From: Pseudomonas helleri | Lineage (GTDB): Bacteria; Pseudomonadota; Gammaproteobacteria; Pseudomonadales; Pseudomonadaceae | DNA length: 64,000 nucleotides | Direction of reading: 5' to 3' | NCBI RefSeq assembly: GCF_009600315.1 | Contig: NZ_WIWC01000018.1 | Coordinates: 1-64,000 of the forward strand | In this document: positions 56,204 through 64,000 of the stretch, piece by piece | Numbering within the stretch: the stretch's first letter is position 1 | Layout of the letters: each line of letters starts with the position of its first letter | Notes under the pieces: model-generated | What the model saw: only the letters and a program-made list of their open reading frames with translations | The model's database searches: none | What the model was told of the DNA's origin: nothing | Made by a program: the position numbers and the translations under genes

Positions 56204-56830
56204 ATGGCCACCGCAAAGGAAAAGCAAGACAACGCACGCGCGATATGTTTGCTGGTTGGATTCGTTGTATTCATACCCTTGATGATCTTTTCATTTATCC
56301 GCTATCAAACCTTCAAAACCACCTACACCGAGAACGAATACTCACAACGCATTTTTGATATTGGCAACCTGGCCCCGGCCTTCATCACCGCCGGATCGTT
56401 TTTATTGTTCGCCTATATCGTGTGTGCTTATTCATTCGGCTCACCCATCGGTTACGTGCTCGGACCTATTGCCTTGATCGGCACCGGACTGATCTGCGTA
56501 AAAATCGCCCAGTCCATCGCCGCCACCTATTTCGGCGTCTTCGTTGACCCCTTCAACAACCGCGTACTGTTGCCCAAAGACATGGCCAACTACTCAATCA
56601 CTGATTACTTCAACCTGAAGTTCATCACTGACTTGGGCACGATGGAACAAGTGCCGCTGGATCAGATCAGAAAAATCACGCGACAAGGCGGCAAGAAGCT
56701 GTTTATCCACGGCAAGTTCGGCTCGCGCGGCATGACCTTTTCCAACAAGCAAAAACGCGACGAATGTATTTCGGCTATTGAAGATGCGGCCCGAGTGTCC
56801 GCTTCGCTGGAGTTTGAGGACGCGGCTTAA
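56204..56830 (+). CDS. Membrane protein of unknown function
   Basis: A 208-aa protein with three hydrophobic segments: about 13-31 (AICLLVGFVVFIPLMIFSF), 58-75 and 80-105. A soluble C-terminal domain follows (VFVDPFNNRVLLPKD ... QVPLDQIRKITRQGGKKLFI) that resembles bacterial PH-like domains. AGGA lies 8 nt before ATG 56204; the frame is open earlier to 56150 without support. I do not recognise a specific family, and it precedes the siderophore regulators by 71 nt. Confidence 0.72.
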   Translation: MATAKEKQDNARAICLLVGFVVFIPLMIFSFIRYQTFKTTYTENEYSQRIFDIGNLAPAFITAGSFLLFAYIVCAYSFGSPIGYVLGPIALIGTGLICVKIAQSIAATYFGVFVDPFNNRVLLPKDMANYSITDYFNLKFITDLGTMEQVPLDQIRKITRQGGKKLFIHGKFGSRGMTFSNKQKRDECISAIEDAARVSASLEFEDAA

Positions 56831-56865
56831 GGGGATGGGAATGTGCGACTTTTTTTGTCAGAATC

Positions 56866-56884
56866 GCACAATACAATCATTCTC
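56866..56884. promoter_or_regulatory. Candidate Fur box upstream of the pfeR-like gene
   Basis: GCACAATACAATCATTCTC matches the 19-bp Fur consensus at about 12 positions, with the AATCATT core exact. It lies 18-36 nt before the regulator start. Iron repression is the expected control for this locus. Confidence 0.5.
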
Positions 56885-56901
56885 ATTCGCAGGTTTACCT
56901 C

Positions 56902-57618
56902 ATGCACTATGCCTCTCCCTCTCATGTGCCCACGCGAATTCTGGCCATTGAGGATGATCCGGTGCTGGCCGCCGATCTTGATAGTCACTTGGGCCAGAGG
57001 GGGTTTGCCGTCACGTTGCGTCACGATGCCAATGAGATTCTGCATCTGGTCGGCACCGAGGCGTTCGATTTGATCCTGATGGACATCATGTTGCCTGGCA
57101 GCAGTGGTCTGGAGGTGCTCGCTCAAGTGCGCCAGTGCCAGCGTGTACCGGTCATCCTGATGTCGGCACTGGGTGCCGAGCAGGACCGGATAACAGGTTT
57201 CAGTCAGGGCGCGGACGATTACTTGCCCAAGCCGTTCAGCATGCAAGAGATGGATGTGCGCATTGATGCCATTCTGCGGCGCGTGGCCTACGAGCATGAG
57301 GCCCAGGTAAAAGTGGGCAGCGATCCGCAGTTGGAGCTTGATCAGCAGGCCATGGATGTTTGCTGCAACGGCCGCTGGGCCGAGCTGACCAGCACCGAAT
57401 TCCGGGTACTGGAAATTCTCATGCAGCACCCCGGCGAGGTGTTGAGCAAAGCCTTTCTGTACCAACAGGTCATGCATCGGGCGCACTCACAACATGACCG
57501 CAGCCTGGACATGCATGTCAGCCGGGTTCGCCGCAAATTGCAGGCCATCGGTTACAGCGCCGGGCGGGTCGAGACCATACGCGGCATGGGGTATGTGCTG
57601 GCACCGTTGCAGTCATGA
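56902..57618 (+). CDS. pfeR: Response regulator, PfeR-like
   Basis: A 238-aa OmpR-family regulator. The receiver has the acidic pair IEDD, phospho-acceptor Asp61 in LMDIMLPG, and Lys in PKPFS. The winged helix has HDRSLDMHVSRVRRKL. The sensor gene overlaps its stop by 4 nt, and a FepA-type receptor gene follows, the order of pfeR-pfeS-pfeA in P. aeruginosa. There PfeR activates the enterobactin receptor gene when the siderophore is sensed. Confidence 0.85.
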   Translation: MHYASPSHVPTRILAIEDDPVLAADLDSHLGQRGFAVTLRHDANEILHLVGTEAFDLILMDIMLPGSSGLEVLAQVRQCQRVPVILMSALGAEQDRITGFSQGADDYLPKPFSMQEMDVRIDAILRRVAYEHEAQVKVGSDPQLELDQQAMDVCCNGRWAELTSTEFRVLEILMQHPGEVLSKAFLYQQVMHRAHSQHDRSLDMHVSRVRRKLQAIGYSAGRVETIRGMGYVLAPLQS

Positions 57619-58958
57619 CGCTGCCGAATCGGCACTCGCTGCTGTGGCAACTGGTCGGCGTACTCGCGCTCTTGTGCATGCTGGTGATCAGCTTGCAAGC
57701 CGACCTGAGCAAGCGACTCAAGGACGCCACGGCCCTGCTCTCCGAGCCGGCCAAGCAAAGCCATACCGCTTACGCAAGGCAAGCCGAAACGGCGTGGCGG
57801 GAACGTGGTAAACAAGGCGTTGACGAGTTCCTGCACAGCTTGCGCAAACATGAACGGGTGTGGGCCGCCGTCGTCGATGAGCACCAGCAATCCTTGTCTT
57901 CACAGCCTCTGGATGACCATGAGCGGCGTAAACTCGACTTCGTCCGTCCGCTTCACTGGACCGTAGGACGGCCAAACGGCTGGCCAACGTTCTATGTGCC
58001 TTTCAGCGACGACAAAGCGCGTCTGGTGATGGAGCTGCCGCATCGTTTCAACCCGCGCGAGCACTTGCGACTGTGGGAGGTGTTGCTGCAATGGGTGCTG
58101 CCAGCGGGTTTGGCGCTGCTGCTCGGCTTGCTGCTTTACCGTGTATTGATCGCCCCCGTAGTAACCCTGCGCCGCCAGGCGGCAGCATTGAGTTCGGGCA
58201 ATCTGTCGGCCCGCGCAGGGCCGCAGGTGGCTCGGCGGCGCGACGAACTGGGCGATTTAGGGCGAACCTTTGATCATATGGCTGAGCGACTGGAAAACAC
58301 CCTGGCGCTGCAACGCCGGCTGATGCGTGATTTATCCCATGAGTTGCGCACGCCATTGAGTCGACTGCGCGTGACGGGTGAACGTGAACCAAACATGGAT
58401 GCCATGCGCCAGCGCCTCGAACGTGAGGTACAGAGCATGGACCGATTGATCGGCGATACGCTGGAGCTGGTGTGGCTGGACACCGAGCGCCCCGCCCTGG
58501 CGCTGGAGCCGGTAGAGCTGGACCAGCTATGGGACGTGTTAAGTGGCGACGCCAGCTTCGAGAGCGGTTGGCCGATCGAACGTCTGCGCTGTGATCTGCC
58601 CCCTGACTGTCGCGTCATGGGCAACTTGAACAGCTTGGCTCAGGCGCTGGAAAACATCTTGCGCAACGCCATCCGCCATTCGCCGCAACACGGCGCAGTC
58701 ACATTCACCGGGGTCAGCAAGGGCGCATATTGGTACGTGTGGATTGAAGATCAGGGACCCGGCGTCGCCCCCGACAAACTCGAACAGATTTTTCAGCCCT
58801 TCACCCGACTCAACGCCGCACGCCCCGGCGGCAGTGGCTTCGGCCTCGGTTTATCAATTGCGCGCAGCGTCGTGCAACTGCAAGGCGGCGAAATCTGGGC
58901 AGAAAACACTGACAGCGGATTGCGCATAAATCTGAAATTACAAATGTATAAAATGTAA
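57615..58958 (+). CDS. pfeS: Sensor histidine kinase, PfeS-like
   Basis: A 447-aa membrane kinase. TM1 is at about 9-28, a periplasmic loop at 29-155, TM2 at about 158-178, then HAMP (VLIAPVVTLRRQAAAL). The HisKA box [12 protein letters not shown] has His242, and the ATPase boxes are LENILRNAIRHS, DQGPGV and GFGLGLSIA. It is translated from an ATG overlapping the pfeR stop. It probably senses a periplasmic ferric catechol siderophore. Confidence 0.85.
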   Translation: MTLPNRHSLLWQLVGVLALLCMLVISLQADLSKRLKDATALLSEPAKQSHTAYARQAETAWRERGKQGVDEFLHSLRKHERVWAAVVDEHQQSLSSQPLDDHERRKLDFVRPLHWTVGRPNGWPTFYVPFSDDKARLVMELPHRFNPREHLRLWEVLLQWVLPAGLALLLGLLLYRVLIAPVVTLRRQAAALSSGNLSARAGPQVARRRDELGDLGRTFDHMAERLENTLALQRRLMRDLSHELRTPLSRLRVTGEREPNMDAMRQRLEREVQSMDRLIGDTLELVWLDTERPALALEPVELDQLWDVLSGDASFESGWPIERLRCDLPPDCRVMGNLNSLAQALENILRNAIRHSPQHGAVTFTGVSKGAYWYVWIEDQGPGVAPDKLEQIFQPFTRLNAARPGGSGFGLGLSIARSVVQLQGGEIWAENTDSGLRINLKLQMYKM

Positions 58959-59087
58959 ATAAGATTTACTCACGTTTGCGAATCACTTCTATTAGCGCCG
59001 CCCATGGAGATTCAGGCTTTACCGAGCCCCTGCTGACAGGATGCTCAGACACTTCATTGGGCTCATCCACTAACAGGAGTGTTGTCG

Positions 59088-61322
59088 ATGTACCCGCGAT
59101 TTAAGCTCAATCATCTAGTCCTCGCCTTGATGGCCTGCTCGCCCGGCGCTGCGCTGGCCGAAACCGAAGTGCTGGCGTCGCCGGCGTCAGACAATGTGTT
59201 GCAACTCGATGATACCCATGTCGTGGCCACTGCCGCGCAAGAGCTCAAACAAGCCCCCGGGGCATCGATCATTACTGCCGAAGACATCAAGAAACGCCCG
59301 CCCGTCAATGACCTGTCCGACATCATCCGCAAAATGCCAGGGGTCAACCTGAGCGGCAACAGCGCCAGCGGTACACGCGGCAATAACCGCCAGATCGACC
59401 TGCGCGGCATGGGCCCGGAGAACACCCTGATCCTGATCGACGGCAAGCCCGTGACCTCACGCAACGCCGTGCGTTACACCCGTTCCGGCGAGCGCGATAC
59501 CCGTGGCGACAGCAATTGGGTGCCCGCCGACGAAGTCGAGAGCATCGAGGTGCTGCGAGGCCCGGCGGCCGCACGGTACGGCTCCGGCTCGATGGGCGGC
59601 GTGGTGAATATCATCACCAAGCGCCCGACCCAGGAACTCAGCGGTTCGCTCTCGGCGTACACCAACCTGCCCGAGGACGATGCCGAAGGCATGACCAAAC
59701 GCACCACGTTCAGCCTCTCCGGCGCGCTCACCGAAGCGCTGGCATTTCGTGTCTACGGCAACCTGAACAAGACTGACGCCGACGACTCCGACATCAATCT
59801 GGCGCACACCGACACCGCCTCCGGCTCTGCATTGGGTGCTGGCCGCGAAGGCGTGCGCAATAAAGACATCAACGCGTTATTGAGCTGGGCGCTGGATGAT
59901 CAACAGACCCTCGATTTCGAGACCGGTTTTAGCCGACAAGGCAACATTTACACCGGGGATGTCGGCACTGGGGGAACAGATTCACAGACGCCCGGCAGTA
60001 CGATCAACCAATGGCTGGGTCGAGAAACCAACACGATGTACCGGCAGAATTTTTCGGTTACCCATCGGGGTGACTGGGCGTTCGGTACGTCACGGGTATT
60101 GGCGCAATACGAAAAAACCCGCAACAACCGATTGCTGGAAGGGCAAACCGGTGCGGTCGATGGCGACATCAGCACCAACGCCGACAAGAGCACCAGTACC
60201 TACGACAGCTACCTCGTTCAGGGCGAGCTGAACATTCCCCTGCAAGTGCTGCTGCCCCAAACGTTGACCCTCGGTGCGGAATGGAATCGCCAGGAGCTGG
60301 ACGACCCGAGCACGTTCGACCGCGCCGTCGGCACCACGTTACCCAACTCGGCGCTGGGCGCACGCTCGTCCTATATGGACGCGACGATCATGGCGCTGTT
60401 CATGGAAGACAATATCGAGTTGAGCCCCACGTGGTTCCTGACGCCCGGACTGCGCCTGGACCATCATGATCAGTTCGGCGCCAACTGGAGCCCGAGCCTG
60501 AACAGTTCCTACATGTTGACCGACGACATCACGCTGAAGGGCGGCATTGCCCGCGCCTTCAAGGCGCCGAATTTGTACCAGTTGAACCCCAACTACCTGT
60601 ATCGCAGTAACGGCAACGGGTGTGCGCCCACGCTGTTCAGCACGGGTTGCTATGTGTTGGGCAATAAAAACCTCGAGCCCGAGATCAGCATAAACAAAGA
60701 GCTGGGCATCAGTTTTGCCCGGGATGGATGGAGCGCCGGGATCACCTACTTCCGTAATGACTACGACAACAAAATCGTGGCTTCCAACGATTTGGTCGAC
60801 AAGACGCTGGCCAACGAGGCCATCCTGCAATGGGATAACGCCAAGGATGCCGTGGTCAAGGGATGGGAAGGAAACGTCGGCATTCCATTGCTCGGCGAGC
60901 ATGGCAACACGCTGAGCTGGAACACCAACTTCACCTATATGCAGTCCAACAAGGACGGCGACGGTAACCCGCTGTCGGTGGTGCCCAAGTACACGGTGAA
61001 CTCCATGCTCGACTGGCAGGCCACCCAAGCGCTTGCCTTGAGCCTGACCGCAACCTATTACGGCAAACAAGAACCACGGGTATTCAACCCTACACGTGAT
61101 GTAGCCGTCACCGCCTTGAACGAGTTGCAAACCCTTGCGCCGTACCATATCTGGGGCGTCGGCGGGACGTATGAGGTGAACAAGAACCTGTCGCTCGGTG
61201 CCGGCATCAACAACCTGTTCGACAAGCGCGTATACCGCGAGGGCTCGGGCACCACAGCCGGGGCCAGTACTTACAACGAGCCGGGGCGCGCGTTCTATGC
61301 GTCCATCACCACCTCGTTCTGA
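59088..61322 (+). CDS. pfeA: TonB-dependent ferric catechol-siderophore receptor, PfeA/FepA-like
   Basis: A 744-aa outer-membrane receptor. A signal peptide ends at GAALA, then a plug domain with SGTRGNNRQIDLRGMGPENT, cited here by NNRQIDLRGMGPENT, and a 22-strand barrel ending YASITTSF. The segments NWVPADEVESIEVLRGPAAA and NLSLGAGINNLFDKRVYREG are typical of PfeA/FepA. ATG 59088 has AGGAG 8 nt upstream. It likely imports ferric enterobactin or a related catechol complex using TonB energy. Confidence 0.9.
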   Translation: MYPRFKLNHLVLALMACSPGAALAETEVLASPASDNVLQLDDTHVVATAAQELKQAPGASIITAEDIKKRPPVNDLSDIIRKMPGVNLSGNSASGTRGNNRQIDLRGMGPENTLILIDGKPVTSRNAVRYTRSGERDTRGDSNWVPADEVESIEVLRGPAAARYGSGSMGGVVNIITKRPTQELSGSLSAYTNLPEDDAEGMTKRTTFSLSGALTEALAFRVYGNLNKTDADDSDINLAHTDTASGSALGAGREGVRNKDINALLSWALDDQQTLDFETGFSRQGNIYTGDVGTGGTDSQTPGSTINQWLGRETNTMYRQNFSVTHRGDWAFGTSRVLAQYEKTRNNRLLEGQTGAVDGDISTNADKSTSTYDSYLVQGELNIPLQVLLPQTLTLGAEWNRQELDDPSTFDRAVGTTLPNSALGARSSYMDATIMALFMEDNIELSPTWFLTPGLRLDHHDQFGANWSPSLNSSYMLTDDITLKGGIARAFKAPNLYQLNPNYLYRSNGNGCAPTLFSTGCYVLGNKNLEPEISINKELGISFARDGWSAGITYFRNDYDNKIVASNDLVDKTLANEAILQWDNAKDAVVKGWEGNVGIPLLGEHGNTLSWNTNFTYMQSNKDGDGNPLSVVPKYTVNSMLDWQATQALALSLTATYYGKQEPRVFNPTRDVAVTALNELQTLAPYHIWGVGGTYEVNKNLSLGAGINNLFDKRVYREGSGTTAGASTYNEPGRAFYASITTSF

Positions 61323-61358
61323 TCGCAGCGCTCACCGCTACGGTTGATCGCCCACCCC

Positions 61359-61387
61359 AAACTCAGCCACTGACCCGGCTGAGTTTT
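61359..61387 (+). terminator. Intrinsic terminator after pfeA
   Basis: AAACTCAGCC and GGCTGAGTTT form a 10-bp stem with an 8-nt loop followed by a short T-run. It separates the receptor from the DUF3649 gene, so the latter may have its own promoter or depend on read-through. Confidence 0.65.
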
Positions 61388-61444
61388 AGCGTATTGCCCT
61401 ATAAAAACACCCGGTGTCGTACCGGGAACTGATGAGCATGTCAG

Positions 61445-61732
61445 ATGAAAAAACTTCCCCCTTACGGACCAACCGTGTCGCGTATCGTTGCGGCGCTGTT
61501 CGGCGGCTACCTGTTCACATACGCCTTCACTGCAGCACTTGCGCGCGTGCTGCCGATGAATAAAGTCGATGCGCTGGTGACGGCCAGTCTGGTGTCATTT
61601 GCGGTCTACAGCCTGGCGATTCTTTGGGCATTTGCCTGCCGCAGTGCCCGCCGCGCATGGGCCGGGCTAAGCCTGGCTGTGCCCTTGGCGGCGATTGGTT
61701 TCTGGCCGCAGTGGATGGAGATACCGGGATGA
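61445..61732 (+). CDS. DUF3649 small membrane protein
   Basis: A 95-aa inner-membrane protein with three hydrophobic segments, matching DUF3649 iron-transport-associated proteins. It is the first of the set DUF3649, PepSY, DUF3325, common after TonB-dependent receptors in Pseudomonas. Its stop overlaps the next start as ATGA. Confidence 0.82.
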   Translation: MKKLPPYGPTVSRIVAALFGGYLFTYAFTAALARVLPMNKVDALVTASLVSFAVYSLAILWAFACRSARRAWAGLSLAVPLAAIGFWPQWMEIPG

Positions 61733-63396
61733 AAACCAAAACCATCACCCAGTCCCTTGCCTGGCTGCACACGTGGGGCGGGCTGATTTTCGGCTGGATC
61801 CTGTTCGCAATTTTCCTCACCGGCACCCTCGCGGTGTTTGATAAGGAAATTGATAGCTGGATGCGGCCGGAAATACCGGCCCACACGCTCACGCCAAGCG
61901 AAGCCGCACAACGCGCACTCGACTATCTGCATGCGCAGCAGCCGAATGCCAGCAGCTGGAACATCGGCCTGCCCACCGAGCGCTCACCTGGGCTGACCGT
62001 CTCCAGCGGTGAGCAGCGGCGTGGCGGTGGCGTGAACCTGGACCCGGAAAGCGGCGTCCCGCTCGACGTTCGCGAGACAGCGGGCGGCGGGTTCTTTTTT
62101 CGCTTCCATTTCACCCTCGACCTGCCGCGCAATATTGGCATCTGGGTGGTCGGACTGGCCGCTATGGGCATGCTCGTCGCGCTTATCAGCGGGATTGTCA
62201 TTCACAAAAAATTCTTCAAGGACTTTTTCACCTTCCGCCCGGCCAAGGGGCAACGCTCCTGGCTGGATGCGCATAACGCCACCGGGGTGCTGGTGCTGCC
62301 TTTCCATCGGATGATTACCTATACCGGCCTGGTGATTTTTTACCTGATCTACATGCCGGGGGCGATGGATGCACTCTTCGATGGCGACCGTGACGCGGCC
62401 AGTCGAGCGTTGCGCGGGGCGCCGAGCGAACAGCACGGCGAGGCACGACCACCTGCCGTTGGCGGGCAACCAAAAGAGCAACAGCCACGCGCCGGTGCCG
62501 AGCACATTCACGCGCCTGGCAATCAAGGCATCGCCACCGCGGGTGAGCGCCGTGATGGATCGGCGCCGGGGCGTGGCGAAACTCGTCGCCCTGCCTCAGA
62601 GACCATACCGCTGACCGCGATTGGACCTTTATTGGCCGAAGCAGAGCGGGTCATGGGACCCGTATCCGGGCTGTCGATTAAAAATCCCGGCCGCAGTGAT
62701 GCTCGGATTGAAGCGCGCCCCTTGCTGGGCAACCGCATCGAGTTGAGCAAAGGCGTCAGCATGGTATTCGACGGCGTCACGGGAAAAGTCTTACGGCTGC
62801 CGCCAGAAAGCCGACCGAGCCTGCTGACCCAGAAAGTCATGTCGGGTTTGCACTTCGCTCAGTTCGGCGGCTATCCCATGCGCTGGTTGTACTTCCTCTG
62901 TGGCCTGGCCAGTTGCGCCATGCTGGCCACCGGCGTGGTGCTGTTTACCGTCAAGCGCCGCCGCCGTCACGATAACGAAGGGGTGATCGGTGCGATGCTG
63001 TATCACGCCGCCGAACGCATCAACGTAGCGGTCGTGGCCGGGCTGGCGATGGCGTCTATCGCGCTGCTGTGGGCCAACCGGCTGCTGCCGTTGCAATGGG
63101 CCACGCGTGACCAATGGGAAGTGCGGGTTTTCTTTCTGGTGTGGCTCGCCAGTCTGGGCCATGCCATCGTCAGGCCCAGACTCGCTGCATGGCGCGAACA
63201 GTTGGGCCTCGCGGCCCTGATGTGTTTGAGCTTGCCCCTGCTGAACCTGATCTTTGTCAATCGAGGGGACGGGCTCTACCTGGAACTTACCCTCGTAGTG
63301 ATAGGCGCATTGCTGGCCTGGGCAGCCTGGCAGACAGGGCAACCGGCCAGACAACCGATACCGCGTAAATCCTCTAAAACCCTGGAGCAGCATTGA
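61729..63396 (+). CDS. PepSY-domain membrane protein (PiuB/FpvG-like putative iron reductase)
   Basis: A 555-aa PepSY-associated TM protein. TM1 is near 10-32 (LAWLHTWGGLIFGWILFAIF), with further TM segments near 140-165, 190-210, 385-405 and at the end. Histidines in HTWGG, DAHNATGVLVLPFHRM and SGLHFAQFGG may bind haem. FpvG of this family supports reductive iron release from pyoverdine, so a similar step for the neighbouring siderophore is plausible. Residues about 225-290 are a proline/glycine/charge-rich low-complexity insertion. Confidence 0.87.
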   Translation: MKTKTITQSLAWLHTWGGLIFGWILFAIFLTGTLAVFDKEIDSWMRPEIPAHTLTPSEAAQRALDYLHAQQPNASSWNIGLPTERSPGLTVSSGEQRRGGGVNLDPESGVPLDVRETAGGGFFFRFHFTLDLPRNIGIWVVGLAAMGMLVALISGIVIHKKFFKDFFTFRPAKGQRSWLDAHNATGVLVLPFHRMITYTGLVIFYLIYMPGAMDALFDGDRDAASRALRGAPSEQHGEARPPAVGGQPKEQQPRAGAEHIHAPGNQGIATAGERRDGSAPGRGETRRPASETIPLTAIGPLLAEAERVMGPVSGLSIKNPGRSDARIEARPLLGNRIELSKGVSMVFDGVTGKVLRLPPESRPSLLTQKVMSGLHFAQFGGYPMRWLYFLCGLASCAMLATGVVLFTVKRRRRHDNEGVIGAMLYHAAERINVAVVAGLAMASIALLWANRLLPLQWATRDQWEVRVFFLVWLASLGHAIVRPRLAAWREQLGLAALMCLSLPLLNLIFVNRGDGLYLELTLVVIGALLAWAAWQTGQPARQPIPRKSSKTLEQH

Positions 63397-63397
63397 G

Positions 63398-63721
63398 ATG
63401 AACCTTGCCTTGATCGCGGGTATGTTGCTGGCCTGTAGCGGCATGCTGGGTTTGTGCCTGGGGCTGGAACGGTATTACAAACAGCTCAGGCAACCCACGC
63501 CTGCCCCTGTCGTCCTGCGAACATTACGCGGCACGGGCTGGGTTGCCCTGCTGGCCAGCTTGGCCTGTTGTATTCAAGCCTGGGGCGGGCCCATGGGCGC
63601 GGTTGCCTGGCTCGGCAACCTCTCCCTCGCGGCGCTCACGGTAGCGTTGCTACTGCCATACGCGTCGCGGCTGCGCAGAGTGCCTGAGCCAGAGGGGACT
63701 GACGTGAGGCAAACAACCTGA
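63398..63721 (+). CDS. DUF3325 small membrane protein
   Basis: A 107-aa protein with three hydrophobic segments (AGMLLACSGMLGLCLGL at the start), as in DUF3325. It starts 1 nt after the PepSY stop with GGAG upstream, so it is translated in the same operon. It probably works with the PepSY protein in the inner membrane. Confidence 0.82.
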   Translation: MNLALIAGMLLACSGMLGLCLGLERYYKQLRQPTPAPVVLRTLRGTGWVALLASLACCIQAWGGPMGAVAWLGNLSLAALTVALLLPYASRLRRVPEPEGTDVRQTT

Positions 63722-63809
63722 GAGACGCTTGGGTGGGGGTTGCCTTGAAGGCCGGGACAACTCAGATTACGCAACAGGATGTAACTTCTGACTTTCCAAG
63801 GTGGAATAG

Positions 63810-64000
63810 ATGTTGAACAAAGCCCTGAAACGCAACACCCTCCTCACCCTTCTCTCTGCCGTTTTGGCCCCTGTGGTCATGGCTGCCACACCTGAAATGC
63901 CCGAGGGCATGACGGTCAAACAGCTCATGCCGAGCGAGCCGTTCCCAACGACGTACCCCGGGTTTGAAAGTCAGAAAAACAAGTTTCCGGCGCAACTTCA
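63810..64000 (+). CDS. Exported protein, 3' part outside the window
   Basis: An open frame from ATG 63810 (AAGGTGG 5 nt upstream) runs to the window edge, 63 codons visible. The first 25 residues form a signal peptide (LLTLLSAVLAPVVMAA). The mature start TPEMPEGMTVKQLMPSEPFP is not one I recognise. It lies 88 nt downstream of the DUF3325 gene and may belong to the siderophore locus. Confidence 0.7.
   Translation, partial: MLNKALKRNTLLTLLSAVLAPVVMAATPEMPEGMTVKQLMPSEPFPTTYPGFESQKNKFPAQL

Noticed and set aside
1..64000. CRISPR array, prophage or insertion sequence
   Set aside because: No regularly spaced direct repeats, integrase, transposase or phage structural genes were seen; the repeats present are REP/REPIN-type palindromes.

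Overview
The window looks like chromosome of a Pseudomonas sensu stricto species, probably from the fluorescens/fragi side of the genus. The reasons are the gene order folD, cysS, glnS, ppiB, lpxH beside an Arg-His-Leu-His tRNA cluster, the REP/REPIN elements ending in GTAGC.GCTGCC, a PfeRS/PfeA-type locus, and the CCA-encoding tRNAs. Identification rests on reading the sequence only; no database search was run.

Layout. 1-640: four tRNA genes transcribed leftward from one sigma70-like promoter. 0.8-6.4 kb: housekeeping genes (folD, cysS, glnS, ppiB, lpxH). 6.5-11.3 kb: a MarR-controlled tripartite drug pump of the EmrAB type with its own outer-membrane lipoprotein. 11.5-20.8 kb: miaE, a tandem universal stress protein gene with an Anr-like site, acnB with a large inverted repeat in its leader, an AI-2E/PerM permease, a TusA-like protein, a BepA-like protease, and nadA. 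21.8-39.7 kb: the most distinctive region. It holds galD-galC-galB, a divergent LysR gene (galR), galT-galA-galP, a secreted tannase, and a complete RND pump with a divergent BaeS/BaeR-type two-component system. Together these could release gallate from galloyl esters, import it, degrade it to pyruvate and oxaloacetate, and protect the cell from polyphenols.

40-51 kb is a mixed accessory region. It contains an orphan exported protein, a cupin, trmK, a DUF2986 gene, arsH-arsR without an arsenite pump, an SDR, a DUF2231/PQQ-type dehydrogenase pair, the NHEJ pair ku-ligD, and a YeeE/YedE permease gene. 51.5-55.9 kb carries a cupin, a flavoprotein, an IclR regulator and a TIM-barrel isomerase-like gene. 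A decayed second copy of the 5' part of yeeE follows at about 56.0 kb, so the block sits between two related sequences. 56.2-64 kb holds a membrane protein and a catechol-siderophore uptake locus: response regulator, sensor, TonB-dependent receptor, then a DUF3649-PepSY-DUF3325 set and the start of an exported protein.

Most notable points: (i) GalR appears to carry two LysR-type helix-turn-helix domains in tandem; (ii) one 29-bp sequence recurs upstream of both gal operons; (iii) the starts of galT and galP carry Crc/Hfq-type A-rich motifs; (iv) the tannase gene lies directly downstream of an RND operon; (v) a 17-bp dyad occurs in the predicted promoters of both the iclR gene and the isomerase-like gene.
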